DNA from: Pseudovibrio japonicus | GTDB lineage: Bacteria; Pseudomonadota; Alphaproteobacteria; Rhizobiales; Stappiaceae | Direction: 5' to 3' | Length of the DNA stretch: 64,000 nucleotides | Assembly: GCF_014651595.1 (NCBI RefSeq) | Contig: NZ_BMXE01000008.1 | Coordinates: forward strand, 124,001-188,000 | Shown: piece after piece, positions 51,273 to 60,748 of the stretch | Layout of the letters: the number at the start of each line of letters is the position of its first letter | How positions within the stretch are numbered: the first letter of the stretch is position 1 | Position numbers and translations under genes: made by a program | The notes under the pieces: model-generated | What the model saw: the letters and a program-made list of their open reading frames with translations, nothing else | Told to the model about the DNA's origin: nothing | The model's database searches: none

Positions 51273-52751
51273 ATGTTTGGTAGACGTGGCAACGGTGAGT
51301 TTGGCAACAAAAAACCAAAGTCTGCTCCTGTAAACCCAGCGATACAGGCGCAGGCAACAAAATCTGCTGTCCCGGCACCAAAGACTGCAAACGCGAAGCC
51401 ACAGCTTGTTGAACCTCAACAGGAAAAGCCAAAAGAAACCGTCCCGGAGACCACGAGAACTCAAGAATATTACGCAACAAAGGCCTCCATCTTCAACGCG
51501 TTGGTTGAGGCTATCGACCTTTCCCAGCTAAGCCGGCTGGAACCGGAAGATGCCCGTGATGAAATCCGCGATGTTGTAAACGACATTATCGTCCTGAAAA
51601 ACCTCGTCATGTCCATCTCCGAGCAGGAAGATCTGCTTGAAGATATCTGTAACGATGTCTTGGGATACGGACCGCTGGAGCCTTTGCTGGCGCGTGATGA
51701 TATCGCCGACATCATGGTCAACGGCGCGCACACGGTTTATATCGAAACCGCTGGCTTAGTTGAGCAGACCAATATCCGCTTCCGCGACAATCGCCAGCTC
51801 ATGAACATCTGCCAACGTATCGTTTCACAGGTTGGCCGACGAGTGGACGAGGCCAGCCCAATTTGTGACGCCCGTCTTCCCGACGGTTCCCGTGTCAACG
51901 TCATTGCCCCGCCGCTCGCATTGGATGGGCCCGCGCTCACAATTCGTAAGTTTAAAAAAGACAAGCTGACCCTAGACCAAATGGTCGACTTCGGGACGAT
52001 TTCGCCAGAAGGTGCCGAGATTCTGGAGATTATTGGCCGTGTGCGCTGCAACACTGTGATCTCCGGCGGTACCGGTTCGGGTAAGACCACACTGCTGAAC
52101 TGCCTGACGCGCTACATTGACAGCAACGAACGCATCATCACCTGCGAAGACAGTGCGGAGCTTCAGCTTCAACAGCCCCATGTTGTCAGACTGGAAACCA
52201 GACCGCCCAACCTTGAAGGCGAGGGCGAGATCACCATGCGCGATCTCGTCAAGAACTGCCTGCGTATGCGTCCAGAACGCATAATTGTGGGTGAGGTTCG
52301 TGGCGCCGAAGTATTTGATCTGCTTCAGGCAATGAACACCGGCCACGATGGTTCCATGGGCACCATTCACTCCAACTCCCCGCGTGAATGTCTGAAACGT
52401 ATTGAATCCATGATCGCCCTCGGTGGTTTTGCGCTCCCGTCCAAAACAGTGCGTGAGATTGTTGTTGGCTCCATCGACGTCATTATTCAGGCAGCCCGAC
52501 TCAGAGACGGCTCTCGGCGCATTACACACATCACCGAAGTTGTTGGGATGGAAGGGGATGTCATCACAACGCAGGATTTGTTTGTCTATGACATCACCGG
52601 TGAGGATGCGAATGGCAAAGTTATCGGGCAGCACCGCTCCACAGGCATCGGTCGCCCACTGTTCTGGGACAGAGCACGATATTTCAACGAAGAAGAAAGA
52701 CTAGCACGGGCACTGGACGCGTCAGACGCGGTTGGGGGCCTGCATGGCTGA
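51273..52751 (+). CDS. cpaF: Pilus secretion ATPase CpaF/TadA
   Basis: This 492-residue hexameric ATPase of the type II/IV secretion family powers Flp pilus assembly. A proline/lysine-rich N-terminus (1-60) is followed by the N-terminal domain, Walker [13 protein letters not shown] (about 267-278), the Asp/His boxes, Walker B ([15 protein letters not shown]) and the [11 protein letters not shown] motif. It overlaps tadB by 8 nt, showing translational coupling. Confidence 0.96.
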   Translation: MFGRRGNGEFGNKKPKSAPVNPAIQAQATKSAVPAPKTANAKPQLVEPQQEKPKETVPETTRTQEYYATKASIFNALVEAIDLSQLSRLEPEDARDEIRDVVNDIIVLKNLVMSISEQEDLLEDICNDVLGYGPLEPLLARDDIADIMVNGAHTVYIETAGLVEQTNIRFRDNRQLMNICQRIVSQVGRRVDEASPICDARLPDGSRVNVIAPPLALDGPALTIRKFKKDKLTLDQMVDFGTISPEGAEILEIIGRVRCNTVISGGTGSGKTTLLNCLTRYIDSNERIITCEDSAELQLQQPHVVRLETRPPNLEGEGEITMRDLVKNCLRMRPERIIVGEVRGAEVFDLLQAMNTGHDGSMGTIHSNSPRECLKRIESMIALGGFALPSKTVREIVVGSIDVIIQAARLRDGSRRITHITEVVGMEGDVITTQDLFVYDITGEDANGKVIGQHRSTGIGRPLFWDRARYFNEEERLARALDASDAVGGLHG

Positions 52752-53763
52752 TCTGGAAAATTTCCTCGCCTCTCCATTGGCGGATTACCTCATCACCCTC
52801 CTGATCGTGATCAGCGTTGTAGGCGTGACGTACTCACTCCTGTCCCCCTTGCTGACAAAGGACAAGTTAGGGGCACGAAAAGAAAATCTCATTCAAAGTA
52901 GCGTAGCTCATCAAACTGGTCGCTCCCAAAGGCTGGACGTCACGGCTCGGCGGAAAACCGTTCAGGATCAGCTCAAAGCGATGGAAGCTGCTCAGGCAGC
53001 GAAGAAGAAAAAGAGCGACAAACCAGCATTTGCAGACTGGATTGGGCAGGCGGGTCTGTCATGGTCTAAATTGAAGTACTTCGTAATCTCAATTGTTTGT
53101 GGCATTGCCCTCTTTTCGCTGAGCTTCCTATGGGGGCAACCCCTCTGGGTTTCAATTGCGCTGCTGTTTGTAGGAACGTTTGGATTGCCACGGTTCTACG
53201 TCTCCAGACGACGTAAGAAACGGTTCAATCAATTTCTGGATGAGTTTCCAAACGCCGTAGATATCATTGTCCGTGGTATCAAATCAGGAATGCCACTGGG
53301 CGATTGTATTCATATCGCCTCAACCGAGGCGAAAGAGCCGGTCGGTCCGGAGTTTGCGCTGGTACTCGAAAAAATGCAGATGGGCGTCCCACTGGCTGAG
53401 GCCATCCATAATATGCCCAAACGTCTGCCTCTGCAGGAAACCAACTTTCTCGCAATCGTGATCACAATTCAATCTCAGGCGGGCGGAAGTCTGGCCGAGG
53501 CACTGGGCAATCTGTCAAGAACCCTGCGCCAGAGAAAGACGATGAAGGGCAAAATCCGGGCAGCGAGTCAGGAGGCAAAATCCTCTGCGGCGATTATTGG
53601 TTCGCTTCCATTTCTGGTGACGCTCATGCTGTATTTCGTCGCTCCGGACTACATAACATTGTTGTTTGAGACTGATATCGGCTTGATCCTCATCGCCATT
53701 GGACTGGTTTGGATGACACTTGGCATTCTGGTTATGCGTAAAATGATCGACTTCAAGATATAG
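52744..53763 (+). CDS. tadB: Inner-membrane platform protein TadB
   Basis: This 339-residue type II secretion F-domain protein forms the pilus inner-membrane platform with TadC. Hydrophobic segments are at about 15-37, 110-150 and the last 60 residues; the GspF domain lies between (FLDEFPNAVDIIVRGIKSG, QSQAGGSLAEALGNLS). The ATG at 52744 lies inside the cpaF 3' end. Confidence 0.94.
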   Translation: MADLENFLASPLADYLITLLIVISVVGVTYSLLSPLLTKDKLGARKENLIQSSVAHQTGRSQRLDVTARRKTVQDQLKAMEAAQAAKKKKSDKPAFADWIGQAGLSWSKLKYFVISIVCGIALFSLSFLWGQPLWVSIALLFVGTFGLPRFYVSRRRKKRFNQFLDEFPNAVDIIVRGIKSGMPLGDCIHIASTEAKEPVGPEFALVLEKMQMGVPLAEAIHNMPKRLPLQETNFLAIVITIQSQAGGSLAEALGNLSRTLRQRKTMKGKIRAASQEAKSSAAIIGSLPFLVTLMLYFVAPDYITLLFETDIGLILIAIGLVWMTLGILVMRKMIDFKI

Positions 53764-53773
53764 GAGCGCTGAG

Positions 53774-54748
53774 ATGACCATTGCAGATCTTGGAGACAGT
53801 AATCTGTTTGTTGTTGTTCTCACACTGCTCGCGGTGTCTGGCACAGTCTATGCGCTTCTGATGCCTATCTTTGAGCGTGATGAACTGAAAAGCCGCATGA
53901 AGTCAGTTGCGCTGGAGCGCGAAAAAATCAGGGCCCGAGAGCGCATTCGGCTTTCGCAAAGCAAAGAGGTGGAACGTGTGTCCCTTCGCAGCAGCCCAAA
54001 GGAAAGCGTGCGCGAGTTCGTTGACAAATATAACCTGAAGAATCTCCTGTCGAACGACGGTACCGTCAGAAAGCTCAAAATGGCAGGGTATCGGGGACCA
54101 TCCCCTTTATACACTTACGTGTTTCTTCAAATCATAATGCCAATCGTTTTCTTCGTGCTGATCTTTGCCTACCTGACAGCTATCATGCAGGTGGAGTTGT
54201 TTTTTCTGGGTGTGCTTTTCATCAGCTTTCTTGGGGCTGCTATTGGATTTTACGCGCCCAGCATCTTTGTGCAGAACCAGATTACTAAACGTCAGGAGAG
54301 CATTCGCCTCGCATGGCCGGACGCCATGGATCTGTTGCTAATTTGTGTTGAATCCGGCATGTCTATTGAATCAGCGTTTCGCAAGGTTGCAGAAGAGATC
54401 GGAGCCCAATCGCCCGCGTTGGCAGAAGAGTTGGTACTGGCGAATGCTGAACTTTCCTATCTGGATGAGCGTCGGAAAGCCTACGAGAATCTGGCGGAAA
54501 GAACCGGACTTGATGGCGTTAAGAATGTGGTAACGGCCCTCAATCAGGCTGAAAGATACGGCACGCCTATCGGGCATGCCCTGCGCGTTTTGGCGGATGA
54601 AAACCGGCAGATGCGTATGCAGGAGGCAGAACGCAAAGCCGCCGCATTACCGCCCAAACTAACCGTCCCCATGATGCTGTTTTTTCTACCGGTGCTCTTT
54701 ATCGTCATTATCGGCCCTGCAGTTATACAGGTCATGCGCACGTTCTAA
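53774..54748 (+). CDS. tadC: Inner-membrane platform protein TadC
   Basis: This 324-residue protein is the second GspF-domain platform subunit. It has an N-terminal helix (about 14-34), two central helices (about 117-160), the F domain (SIRLAWPDAMDLLLICVESGMSIE as family mark, split here) and a C-terminal helix. Ends 21 bp before the oppositely oriented tadD, where the usual co-directional tadD would be expected. Confidence 0.93.
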   Translation: MTIADLGDSNLFVVVLTLLAVSGTVYALLMPIFERDELKSRMKSVALEREKIRARERIRLSQSKEVERVSLRSSPKESVREFVDKYNLKNLLSNDGTVRKLKMAGYRGPSPLYTYVFLQIIMPIVFFVLIFAYLTAIMQVELFFLGVLFISFLGAAIGFYAPSIFVQNQITKRQESIRLAWPDAMDLLLICVESGMSIESAFRKVAEEIGAQSPALAEELVLANAELSYLDERRKAYENLAERTGLDGVKNVVTALNQAERYGTPIGHALRVLADENRQMRMQEAERKAAALPPKLTVPMMLFFLPVLFIVIIGPAVIQVMRTF

Positions 54749-54769
54749 GCGTATTCCCAAAAAGAAGCC

Positions 54770-55552
54770 CTAAGCCTTGCCAAGCATGGTCTTCAGATAA
54801 GCAACATTCTCCGCCGCCTGACGTGGATCCATGTCAGACTGGGCCACGCGAACCGCCTCGTCAAACCGGCCCTGCAAGCCAAGGGTCAGAGCAAGGTTCT
54901 GACGGATCTGGCTGCCGGCTTTACCTGTGTCCAACGCTGTTTGCAGCGCGATCTCCGCATTGCGCAAGTCTCCCGCCAGCAGGTAGGACATTCCCAGATT
55001 GTTTAGCACAGAGGGCTCATTTGGCGAGATCTTCAGCGCTTGCTTATAAGTGGCACGGGCCTGTTGTGTCTCACCGAGCTGGTCCAGGATAGCGGCTTTG
55101 GCTGATAGCATTTTCCAGTTTGGTCGTGCCGGATCGAACGCATTGTCGATGACATTGAGAGCTTCCTGCAACTTACCGTTTTCAGCCAGCACCTTACCGT
55201 AGCTTGCCGCAATCACCTTATTGTCCGTATGGGCGATCACACCCCGCCGCAAAATCGCTTCGGCCTGTTGACCGCGACCGTCAATTCTTAAAGCCGCTGC
55301 ATAGTTCAGGATCTTGTGTGGATTTCTCTGGTCCTTCGCATAAGCGCTCCCCCAATAGGCAAGCGCCTGCTGCATCTGCACAGAGCCCGGTTTTATGTCC
55401 TGACTTTGGGAAATAGCGGGCTGAGTGCGTACTGGCTTACTTGCACACCCAGAAAGAACAATCCCGCAAGCCAACAACAGCGAAACAGCAACTGCACTCT
55501 TGGAAATGCCAGCGGTCTTTCTGGTTGTGTCAGTGCGGTCAAAAGCAGCCAT
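54770..55552 (-). CDS. tadD: TadD-like tetratricopeptide lipoprotein
   Basis: This 260-residue protein has a lipoprotein signal (LLLACGIVLSGC, acylated Cys at about 36) and at least four TPR motifs, for example ALKISPNEPSVLNNLGMSYLL split across helix pairs. TadD is an outer-membrane pilotin-like protein for the Flp secretin. It is transcribed against the rest of the pilus operon and divergent from the aminopeptidase gene, so it needs its own promoter in the 200-bp gap upstream. Confidence 0.88.
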   Translation of the reverse strand: MAAFDRTDTTRKTAGISKSAVAVSLLLACGIVLSGCASKPVRTQPAISQSQDIKPGSVQMQQALAYWGSAYAKDQRNPHKILNYAAALRIDGRGQQAEAILRRGVIAHTDNKVIAASYGKVLAENGKLQEALNVIDNAFDPARPNWKMLSAKAAILDQLGETQQARATYKQALKISPNEPSVLNNLGMSYLLAGDLRNAEIALQTALDTGKAGSQIRQNLALTLGLQGRFDEAVRVAQSDMDPRQAAENVAYLKTMLGKA

Positions 55553-55752
55553 GGAACCCTCAGCAACGAAGCGATTTAAATTTTGTTTGAATATCTAAAA
55601 TTATCCCTAATTTCCGGTTAATTCGCCGATACTGCACGCGGAGCTGGATGGGGGAGCAGCAAGCGCAATGGCTTGCGCTGAACCTGTAACGTGTTTAGGT
55701 TGCCACCACACTGCCCCTTACGGGCAACCGACAGATTTTAAAGATCTCAAAC

Positions 55753-57147
55753 ATGGAGCTTCCGGTGCACGTTCCGTTAATTTCCGCTGAAAAAACAGTC
55801 AATCCAATCTCGGTGGTGGGCCTCCTGACCAGTGAGTTGGAAGCGCATCTTGAAGCTGCTGGCGACACGGCGAAAGCTTGGGCGAAAGCGCAGGACTTCA
55901 CCGCAGATTTTGGCCAGACCCTGTCTATCCCAAATGCGACGGGCCAGATCGAAACCGTGTTGTTCGGTTATGGTGACAACCAAAAAGACGCCTTGGAAAC
56001 AGGCGCTGCTCTTAGCAAAAATCTTCCTGTCGGAGCGTTTACTCTCTCCAACGGTTTTGAGGATATCGCAGGCATCGCTCTGGGCTTCTCTCTGGCCTCC
56101 TACCGGTTCGATACCTACAAAAAAGTCTCCGATCCAAAGTCGCAACTGATTATCAGCGACGCAGATGTTCTGGAAGAGCTGGAACCAATCCTGGCTGGCG
56201 CGCGTCTGGCAAAAGACCTGATCAACACGCCTGCAAATGATATGGGGCCTGAAGAGCTTGCAGCTGCTGCCTCTCAGCTCTTTGAGGAACATGGTGGCCG
56301 CATCAAAGTCATCATGGATGACACGCTTGAGAACGAGTTCCCACTCATTCACGCCGTCGGCAACGGCAGCGACAGAGCTCCGCGTCTCATCGATGCCACA
56401 TGGGGTAAAGACACTGATCCGAAGATCACGCTGGTCGGCAAAGGCGTAATCTTTGACAGCGGTGGGCTGGACATAAAACCTGCTGCTGGCATGATCCTTA
56501 TGAAAAAGGACATGGGCGGCGCTGCCAATGTGCTCGGCCTTGCGGCGATGATCATAAAAGCAAAGCTGCCGATGCGCTTGCGTGTGATCATTCCTGCTGT
56601 TGAAAATGCCATCTCCGGTCGCGCCTTCCGCCCGTCAGATGTTTTCACGAGCCGCAAAGGCCTCTCCGTTGAGATCGGAAACACGGATGCAGAAGGGCGC
56701 CTTGTGCTTGCCGACGCACTAGCTCTGGCCGATGAGGAAAGCCCGGAACTGATCGTCGATATGGCAACGCTCACTGGGGCTGCACGTGTTGCTTTGGGAC
56801 CGGACTTGCCGCCGTACTACACCGATGATGAAGAACTGGCAGAAACTATCGCTGTACATAGTGAAGCTGTGAACGACCCCCTATGGCGCATGCCGCTCTG
56901 GAAGCCATACAAAAAGTACATCACTTCCAAAACGGCAGATCTGGCAAACATCAATACCAGTGGGGCAGGCTTTGCGGGCTCTGTAACCGCAGCGCTGTTC
57001 CTGCAGAATTTCGTTGAGAATGCGGGAAGCTGGGTGCACTTTGATATCTATGGCTGGACGCCAATTGAAAAAGATTTCAGAACCCATGGCGGGGAAGCAC
57101 AAGCAATCCGGGCACTCTTTGACATGTTGAAAACCCGCTTCGGCTGA
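55753..57147 (+). CDS. Leucyl aminopeptidase family protein (M17)
   Basis: This 464-residue M17 metallopeptidase removes N-terminal residues from peptides. The two-metal site is visible in GKGVIFDSGGLDIKPAAGM with the catalytic Lys, and NTDAEGRLVLADAL with the catalytic Arg; KKDMGGAANVLG supplies another conserved Asp region. The N-terminal domain (1-160) is short and divergent, so total length is less than PepA (~500). It is inserted in the pilus locus but has no known pilus role. Confidence 0.92.
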   Translation: MELPVHVPLISAEKTVNPISVVGLLTSELEAHLEAAGDTAKAWAKAQDFTADFGQTLSIPNATGQIETVLFGYGDNQKDALETGAALSKNLPVGAFTLSNGFEDIAGIALGFSLASYRFDTYKKVSDPKSQLIISDADVLEELEPILAGARLAKDLINTPANDMGPEELAAAASQLFEEHGGRIKVIMDDTLENEFPLIHAVGNGSDRAPRLIDATWGKDTDPKITLVGKGVIFDSGGLDIKPAAGMILMKKDMGGAANVLGLAAMIIKAKLPMRLRVIIPAVENAISGRAFRPSDVFTSRKGLSVEIGNTDAEGRLVLADALALADEESPELIVDMATLTGAARVALGPDLPPYYTDDEELAETIAVHSEAVNDPLWRMPLWKPYKKYITSKTADLANINTSGAGFAGSVTAALFLQNFVENAGSWVHFDIYGWTPIEKDFRTHGGEAQAIRALFDMLKTRFG

Positions 57148-57209
57148 GTACGAAGCAGGTTACACGGCAAAACTACCCAATATCTCAATCTGGTAAGGGT
57201 CCCGAAATA

Positions 57210-57238
57210 ATTTGCAGGCTAGGTTTTAGCCTGCAAAT
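57210..57238. promoter_or_regulatory. Perfect 12-bp inverted repeat upstream of marR
   Basis: ATTTGCAGGCTA and TAGCCTGCAAAT are perfect inverted repeats around a GGTTT spacer, ending 20 nt before the MarR gene start and about 60 nt after the aminopeptidase stop. It may be a MarR autoregulation operator or a terminator hairpin lacking a T-run; the position favours neither clearly. Confidence 0.55.
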
Positions 57239-57258
57239 AGGGATTAGGACGATTAAAT

Positions 57259-57609
57259 ATGCCCGTAGAGATTCGCCCGTCGCAGGCGCTTAAGCTATGG
57301 CATGATGTAGTGTTGGAATTGGTGCGCGCGGCAGATCAGGATTTGACTGCCCGCCAAATGTCTATTCTTTTAACTGTATATCTTGAGCCTCCACCACATA
57401 CCGTGCGCGGATTAGCGCAAAAACTAGGTGTTACCAAACCCGCAATTACGCGCGCGCTGGATACACTTGGGGCAAACAAGCTTTTGTCCAGAAAACGCGA
57501 TGAAAGCGATCGCCGCAACGTTGTCGTCACGCGCACCGTTGATGGTGCGCTTTATCTGGAACATCTGGGGGATCTGGTCTCGGAAAAAGCGCTGGACCTT
57601 CCGCGATAA
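57259..57609 (+). CDS. MarR family transcriptional regulator
   Basis: This 116-residue single-domain winged-helix regulator has the recognition helix region GLAQKLGVTKPAITRALDTL (about 56-75) followed by the wing with SRKRDESDRRNV, the standard D-x-R-D/R-R wing signature. It is shorter than most MarR proteins (~140), mainly at both dimerisation ends. It lies between the aminopeptidase and NlpC/P60 genes and may control the latter; the ligand is unknown. Confidence 0.87.
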   Translation: MPVEIRPSQALKLWHDVVLELVRAADQDLTARQMSILLTVYLEPPPHTVRGLAQKLGVTKPAITRALDTLGANKLLSRKRDESDRRNVVVTRTVDGALYLEHLGDLVSEKALDLPR

Positions 57610-57660
57610 CCGGGATGCGCATCTTTGAAAATCGAAAGTTTGGTGTGTGAATGCATATCA

Positions 57661-57677
57661 ACGCAACATGCTCTAGG
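57661..57677. repeat. Second copy of a short repeat motif found upstream of mgsA
   Basis: ACGCAACATGCTCTAGG matches ACGCGACATGCTCTAAG at 12541 at 15 of 17 positions. Here no inverted partner is seen. It lies about 40 nt before the NlpC/P60 gene and looks like a fragment of the same dispersed intergenic element. Confidence 0.4.
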
Positions 57678-57712
57678 ATGACTGTACCAATTTGTTTGGA
57701 AGGGGAAGGTGC

Positions 57713-58582
57713 ATGAATGATCAGCTTGATCGCCGTTTACACCCGGTAAGGCCAGATCTCGCCGCCACGCACTATCGTGGTCAGGTGCAGGCTGAGCGCT
57801 TTGTTGATGGGACCGACTTTTCTGTTAAGGCAGATAAGGTTGAGTTGCGTGCAAAGCCCGACCTGGCATGCGGAATTGATACAGAACTGGTCTTTGGCGA
57901 AACCTTCCGCGTTTTCGAAAGCACGCCAGACGGCTGGTCGTGGGGGCAGCTCCAGACAGACGGGTATGTCGGCTGGTTGCGCACTGACACACTGGGGCCG
58001 GTTGAACAGGTAACCCATAGAGTGGCCGCTCTGCGCACCTACAGGTATCCGGAAGCGGAAATGAAGCGGCCTGTTCTCTCGCAAATATCCATGGGTGCAC
58101 TGGTGCGTGTTGTGGGCTCTGAGACGACACGAGGGCTGGAGTTTGCGAAGCTCTCTGACGGATCGTTCGTCGTCAAAAAGCACCTTGTTGCGCGTGACCA
58201 TAAAGCGGACGACTGGGTCGGTGCCGCAGAAGCCATGATCGGAACTCCGTACCTGTGGGGTGGGCGCTCCACTCTGGGGCTGGATTGCTCCGGCTTGATA
58301 CAGCTCTCAATGCAGACAGGCGGCATGAAAGCACCTCGTGACACAGACATGCAAGAAGCCGTGCTGGGTGAACCGCTGGACATTTCTGGCGGACTTCCCA
58401 AACTGCAACGTGGTGATCTGCTGTTTTGGAAAGGTCATGTGGGCGTTATGTCCGACCATGAGACCTTGCTGCATGCCAATGGTTACACCATGACCGTGGC
58501 CAATGAGAACTTACTGGCGGCCCGCAAGCGAGTTCGCGAAAACGAGTTTGGTCAACTCACCTCTGTGAAGAGGCTACGCTAA
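57713..58582 (+). CDS. NlpC/P60 family cell-wall hydrolase with SH3-like N-domain
   Basis: This 289-residue protein has an N-terminal bacterial SH3-like region (about 40-165) and a C-terminal NlpC/P60 domain with the catalytic Cys in LDCSGLIQLS (about residue 192) and His in WKGHVGVM. Such enzymes cut between gamma-D-glutamyl and diaminopimelate in peptidoglycan peptides. No clear signal peptide is present, so it may recycle imported muropeptides in the cytosol, or be exported without a classical signal. A purine-rich GGAAGGGGAAGG ribosome site precedes the ATG. Confidence 0.9.
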   Translation: MNDQLDRRLHPVRPDLAATHYRGQVQAERFVDGTDFSVKADKVELRAKPDLACGIDTELVFGETFRVFESTPDGWSWGQLQTDGYVGWLRTDTLGPVEQVTHRVAALRTYRYPEAEMKRPVLSQISMGALVRVVGSETTRGLEFAKLSDGSFVVKKHLVARDHKADDWVGAAEAMIGTPYLWGGRSTLGLDCSGLIQLSMQTGGMKAPRDTDMQEAVLGEPLDISGGLPKLQRGDLLFWKGHVGVMSDHETLLHANGYTMTVANENLLAARKRVRENEFGQLTSVKRLR

Positions 58583-58600
58583 TCAGAGGTTTACAAAGAT

Positions 58601-58608
58601 TTAACCAT
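58601..58608 (+). promoter_or_regulatory. Possible CtrA half-site before the second pilus gene group
   Basis: TTAACCAT matches the CtrA half-site known from alphaproteobacterial cell-cycle promoters, about 115 nt before the pilus N-domain gene. The full TTAA-N7-TTAA pattern is not present, so this is only a weak candidate. Confidence 0.2.
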
Positions 58609-58722
58609 ACGGCTCGTTATTGGCGGAACTAACCCGCCAACTTTCTCAAATTAGGTTTTCATTCACTAAAAATATCGCACAAATAACTAATAAATTTTAA
58701 CAGTTATTCAGTGGAGTTTGCC

Positions 58723-59232
58723 GTGTTTTGGAAGCTGCAGGAACGGGTCTTAGATCGTTTGCCAAGGATTGCGCCGGGCGTGATCTTTTCTGCAATGGTT
58801 GCGGGTATCTCCACCATAGCGATTGCACCAGCCTCTGCGGATGTGAAGGTTGTTGCTGATCAGGCGAAAGTCTTCCGTCTCGATGAGCCCGCCGAAACCA
58901 TCATACTTGGCAATCCAAGCATCGCTGATGTGACCGTGCACGACCGCCTGACTATCGTCATCACCGGCAAGTCCTACGGCAGCACCAATCTGGTTGTGCT
59001 CAACGATGCCTCAGAACCTGTTGTCGAAGAGCTGATCACTGTGACCGCCGAAATGGCTGGCTACGTCGCCGTCCAACGCAACAACAGCCGCGTCACCTAC
59101 TCGTGCAATCCGGACTGCCAGGAAGTATTGCGTCTGGGTGATGACAAGAAAAAAATGGAAGACGTCTCCAGCTCCATCAGCTTGCGTAACGAACTGGCCG
59201 AAAACGGTATCATAGCGAATAACAACGACTAG
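58723..59232 (+). CDS. Stand-alone pilus assembly (secretin N-terminal) domain protein
   Basis: About 169 residues with a signal peptide (to about residue 36, cleavage after ASA) and one pilus assembly N-terminal domain like that of CpaC: VFRLDEPAETIILGNPS then ADVTVHDRLTIVITGKSYG, matching the corresponding domain of CpaC at 47742-49193. There is no secretin pore domain. Two Cys in SCNPDCQEV near the end could form a disulfide. It probably contacts the secretin or the pilus in the periplasm. A GTG at 58723 with GGAG 6 nt ahead was chosen. Confidence 0.8.
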   Translation: MFWKLQERVLDRLPRIAPGVIFSAMVAGISTIAIAPASADVKVVADQAKVFRLDEPAETIILGNPSIADVTVHDRLTIVITGKSYGSTNLVVLNDASEPVVEELITVTAEMAGYVAVQRNNSRVTYSCNPDCQEVLRLGDDKKKMEDVSSSISLRNELAENGIIANNND

Positions 59233-59246
59233 GTTGGAACTCAGAG

Positions 59247-59855
59247 GTGGCCGTTATTTCATCATGTGTGCCGAAAAGACAGCACTGCAAAAAGCGGAAA
59301 TTAGCGAGCTTTGCCCGTCTTCGCGCCGATGACAAAGGTGTAACTGCCATCGAGTTTGCTTTCATTGCCCCGGTCCTATTCTTGGTTGTTATGGCCATTA
59401 TCGAGTTAGGCTTGTCACTTCTTGTTGAGGTTGTGCTGGACAATGCGGTTGCTGATGCGGCGCGACAAATTCGAACGGGGCAGGTGCATCAAGAGGAAGG
59501 CTTCAACGCAGCCAGTTTCAAGAATGCCATTTTGGAGAAGGGCGGCGGACTGTTGAAAGCCGTCGAAAATGACATCTACATTGATGTCGAGGCCTTCGAG
59601 AATTTCGGGGACATTCCGGAGCCACAACCCTTGGTCGAAGATGGTGAAGTGGTTATGGAGCAGGGCTGGGCAAAGGGAGAACGAAATGAAGTTGTCCTTG
59701 TGAGAGTGCTGTGTGCATGGCCAATGTTTACCTCGAAAATGATGGAGATCTTCGGAACCACAACGGGTGGGAAACGGCTCTTGGTTTCGACTGAGATCTT
59801 CAGAAACGAACCATACAGTGCAACTGGCGGCACAAATTCATCCGGGGAGACGTGA
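59247..59855 (+). CDS. TadE/TadF-like pseudopilin
   Basis: This 202-residue protein has the TadE-type layout: a basic leader (about 1-31), the processing motif G/VTAIEF with Glu at +5, a hydrophobic helix (AFIAPVLFLVVMAIIELGLSLL) and a periplasmic domain. TadE and TadF are minor pseudopilins cleaved by CpaA. The nominal GTG start overlaps its own purine-rich site, so the start could be a few codons downstream (GTG at 59268). Confidence 0.85.
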   Translation: MAVISSCVPKRQHCKKRKLASFARLRADDKGVTAIEFAFIAPVLFLVVMAIIELGLSLLVEVVLDNAVADAARQIRTGQVHQEEGFNAASFKNAILEKGGGLLKAVENDIYIDVEAFENFGDIPEPQPLVEDGEVVMEQGWAKGERNEVVLVRVLCAWPMFTSKMMEIFGTTTGGKRLLVSTEIFRNEPYSATGGTNSSGET

Positions 59856-59858
59856 TCT

Positions 59859-60473
59859 ATGCGGGCCCACCGAAAACTCGGAAAGAAGATTCTGCACATA
59901 ACCGCACATGATGCCGGTGCCGCAGCGATCGAGTTCGCAATACTTCTGCCGCTTCTGTTGTTCTTGTTTGTTGGAATGGTAGAGCTGACAACAGCGCTCT
60001 CCTACGACCGGCGTGTGAGCAAAACCGCAGCTTCGATCGCGGACCTCGTCGCGCGCGCGCAGGATGTTTCTACCTCAATAAATGATATTGAGAGAGCAAT
60101 CGAGCACCAGATGACCCCATTCGAAGACGCTGCCGTTGAGGTGCGTGTCGGCATGGTCCTGATTGTTAATCAACTCCCGGAAGTCGTCTGGGGCTGGGCG
60201 AATAACACCACTGCTTGGACACAAGGAAACGAACCTGAAGGCATTACGTTTCCTGATACGATGCTCACCACTGGGCAATACTATCTGGTGGCGACAGCAA
60301 ACTTTGAATACACGCCCCTCTTGGGAAGTGTAATGTCGAACCTGAGCGAGCACTTAACGGGCGACAAGGGCAATTTCCTTTCCATCCCGCTCAGTGATAG
60401 TTTCATCTTACGGCCTCGCGGGGTCTCCTGCGTAGAATACTTGGACAACTGCGCAAACTATCCGCCAGAGTGA
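59859..60473 (+). CDS. TadE/TadG-like pilus protein
   Basis: This 204-residue second TadE-family protein has leader KILHITAHDAG followed by the processing motif AAAIEFAILLPLLLFLFVG, and a periplasmic domain that ends in VSCVEYLDNCANY with two Cys. It begins 4 bp after the previous gene and is likely co-translated with it. Pairing of two TadE-like genes after a stand-alone N-domain protein is a known alphaproteobacterial arrangement that completes the tad pilus set. Confidence 0.85.
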   Translation: MRAHRKLGKKILHITAHDAGAAAIEFAILLPLLLFLFVGMVELTTALSYDRRVSKTAASIADLVARAQDVSTSINDIERAIEHQMTPFEDAAVEVRVGMVLIVNQLPEVVWGWANNTTAWTQGNEPEGITFPDTMLTTGQYYLVATANFEYTPLLGSVMSNLSEHLTGDKGNFLSIPLSDSFILRPRGVSCVEYLDNCANYPPE

Positions 60474-60531
60474 TACGAATATTTACGTAAGTTTCAGCGC
60501 TGTAACCTAAAGAATGATGTGTCATAACTTC

Positions 60532-60555
60532 GCAGATCGCTAAAATCTGCTGTTT
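60532..60555 (+). terminator. Weak hairpin terminator after the pilus genes
   Basis: GCAGAT and ATCTGC pair around CGCTAAA and are followed by TGTTTTG. It lies about 60 nt after the last TadE-like gene. The stem is short, so confidence is low. The rest of the 275-bp gap must hold the promoter of the next operon. Confidence 0.4.
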
Positions 60556-60748
60556 TGTGACCTTTACTCATAGATTTGTTAGCCCAAATGTTGAATAAGC
60601 GCGGCACGCTTGGCGAAAGAATTTAAGGCACATATCGCGAAACAGTCACAGAGCTGCGATAGACTGGCTGAGACCTCCCCTCAATAGCCCTATCGTAACG
60701 TTTTGCGCTCCGACGGGTGCGGTATGTAAGAAATAGAAGAGGCTATCA

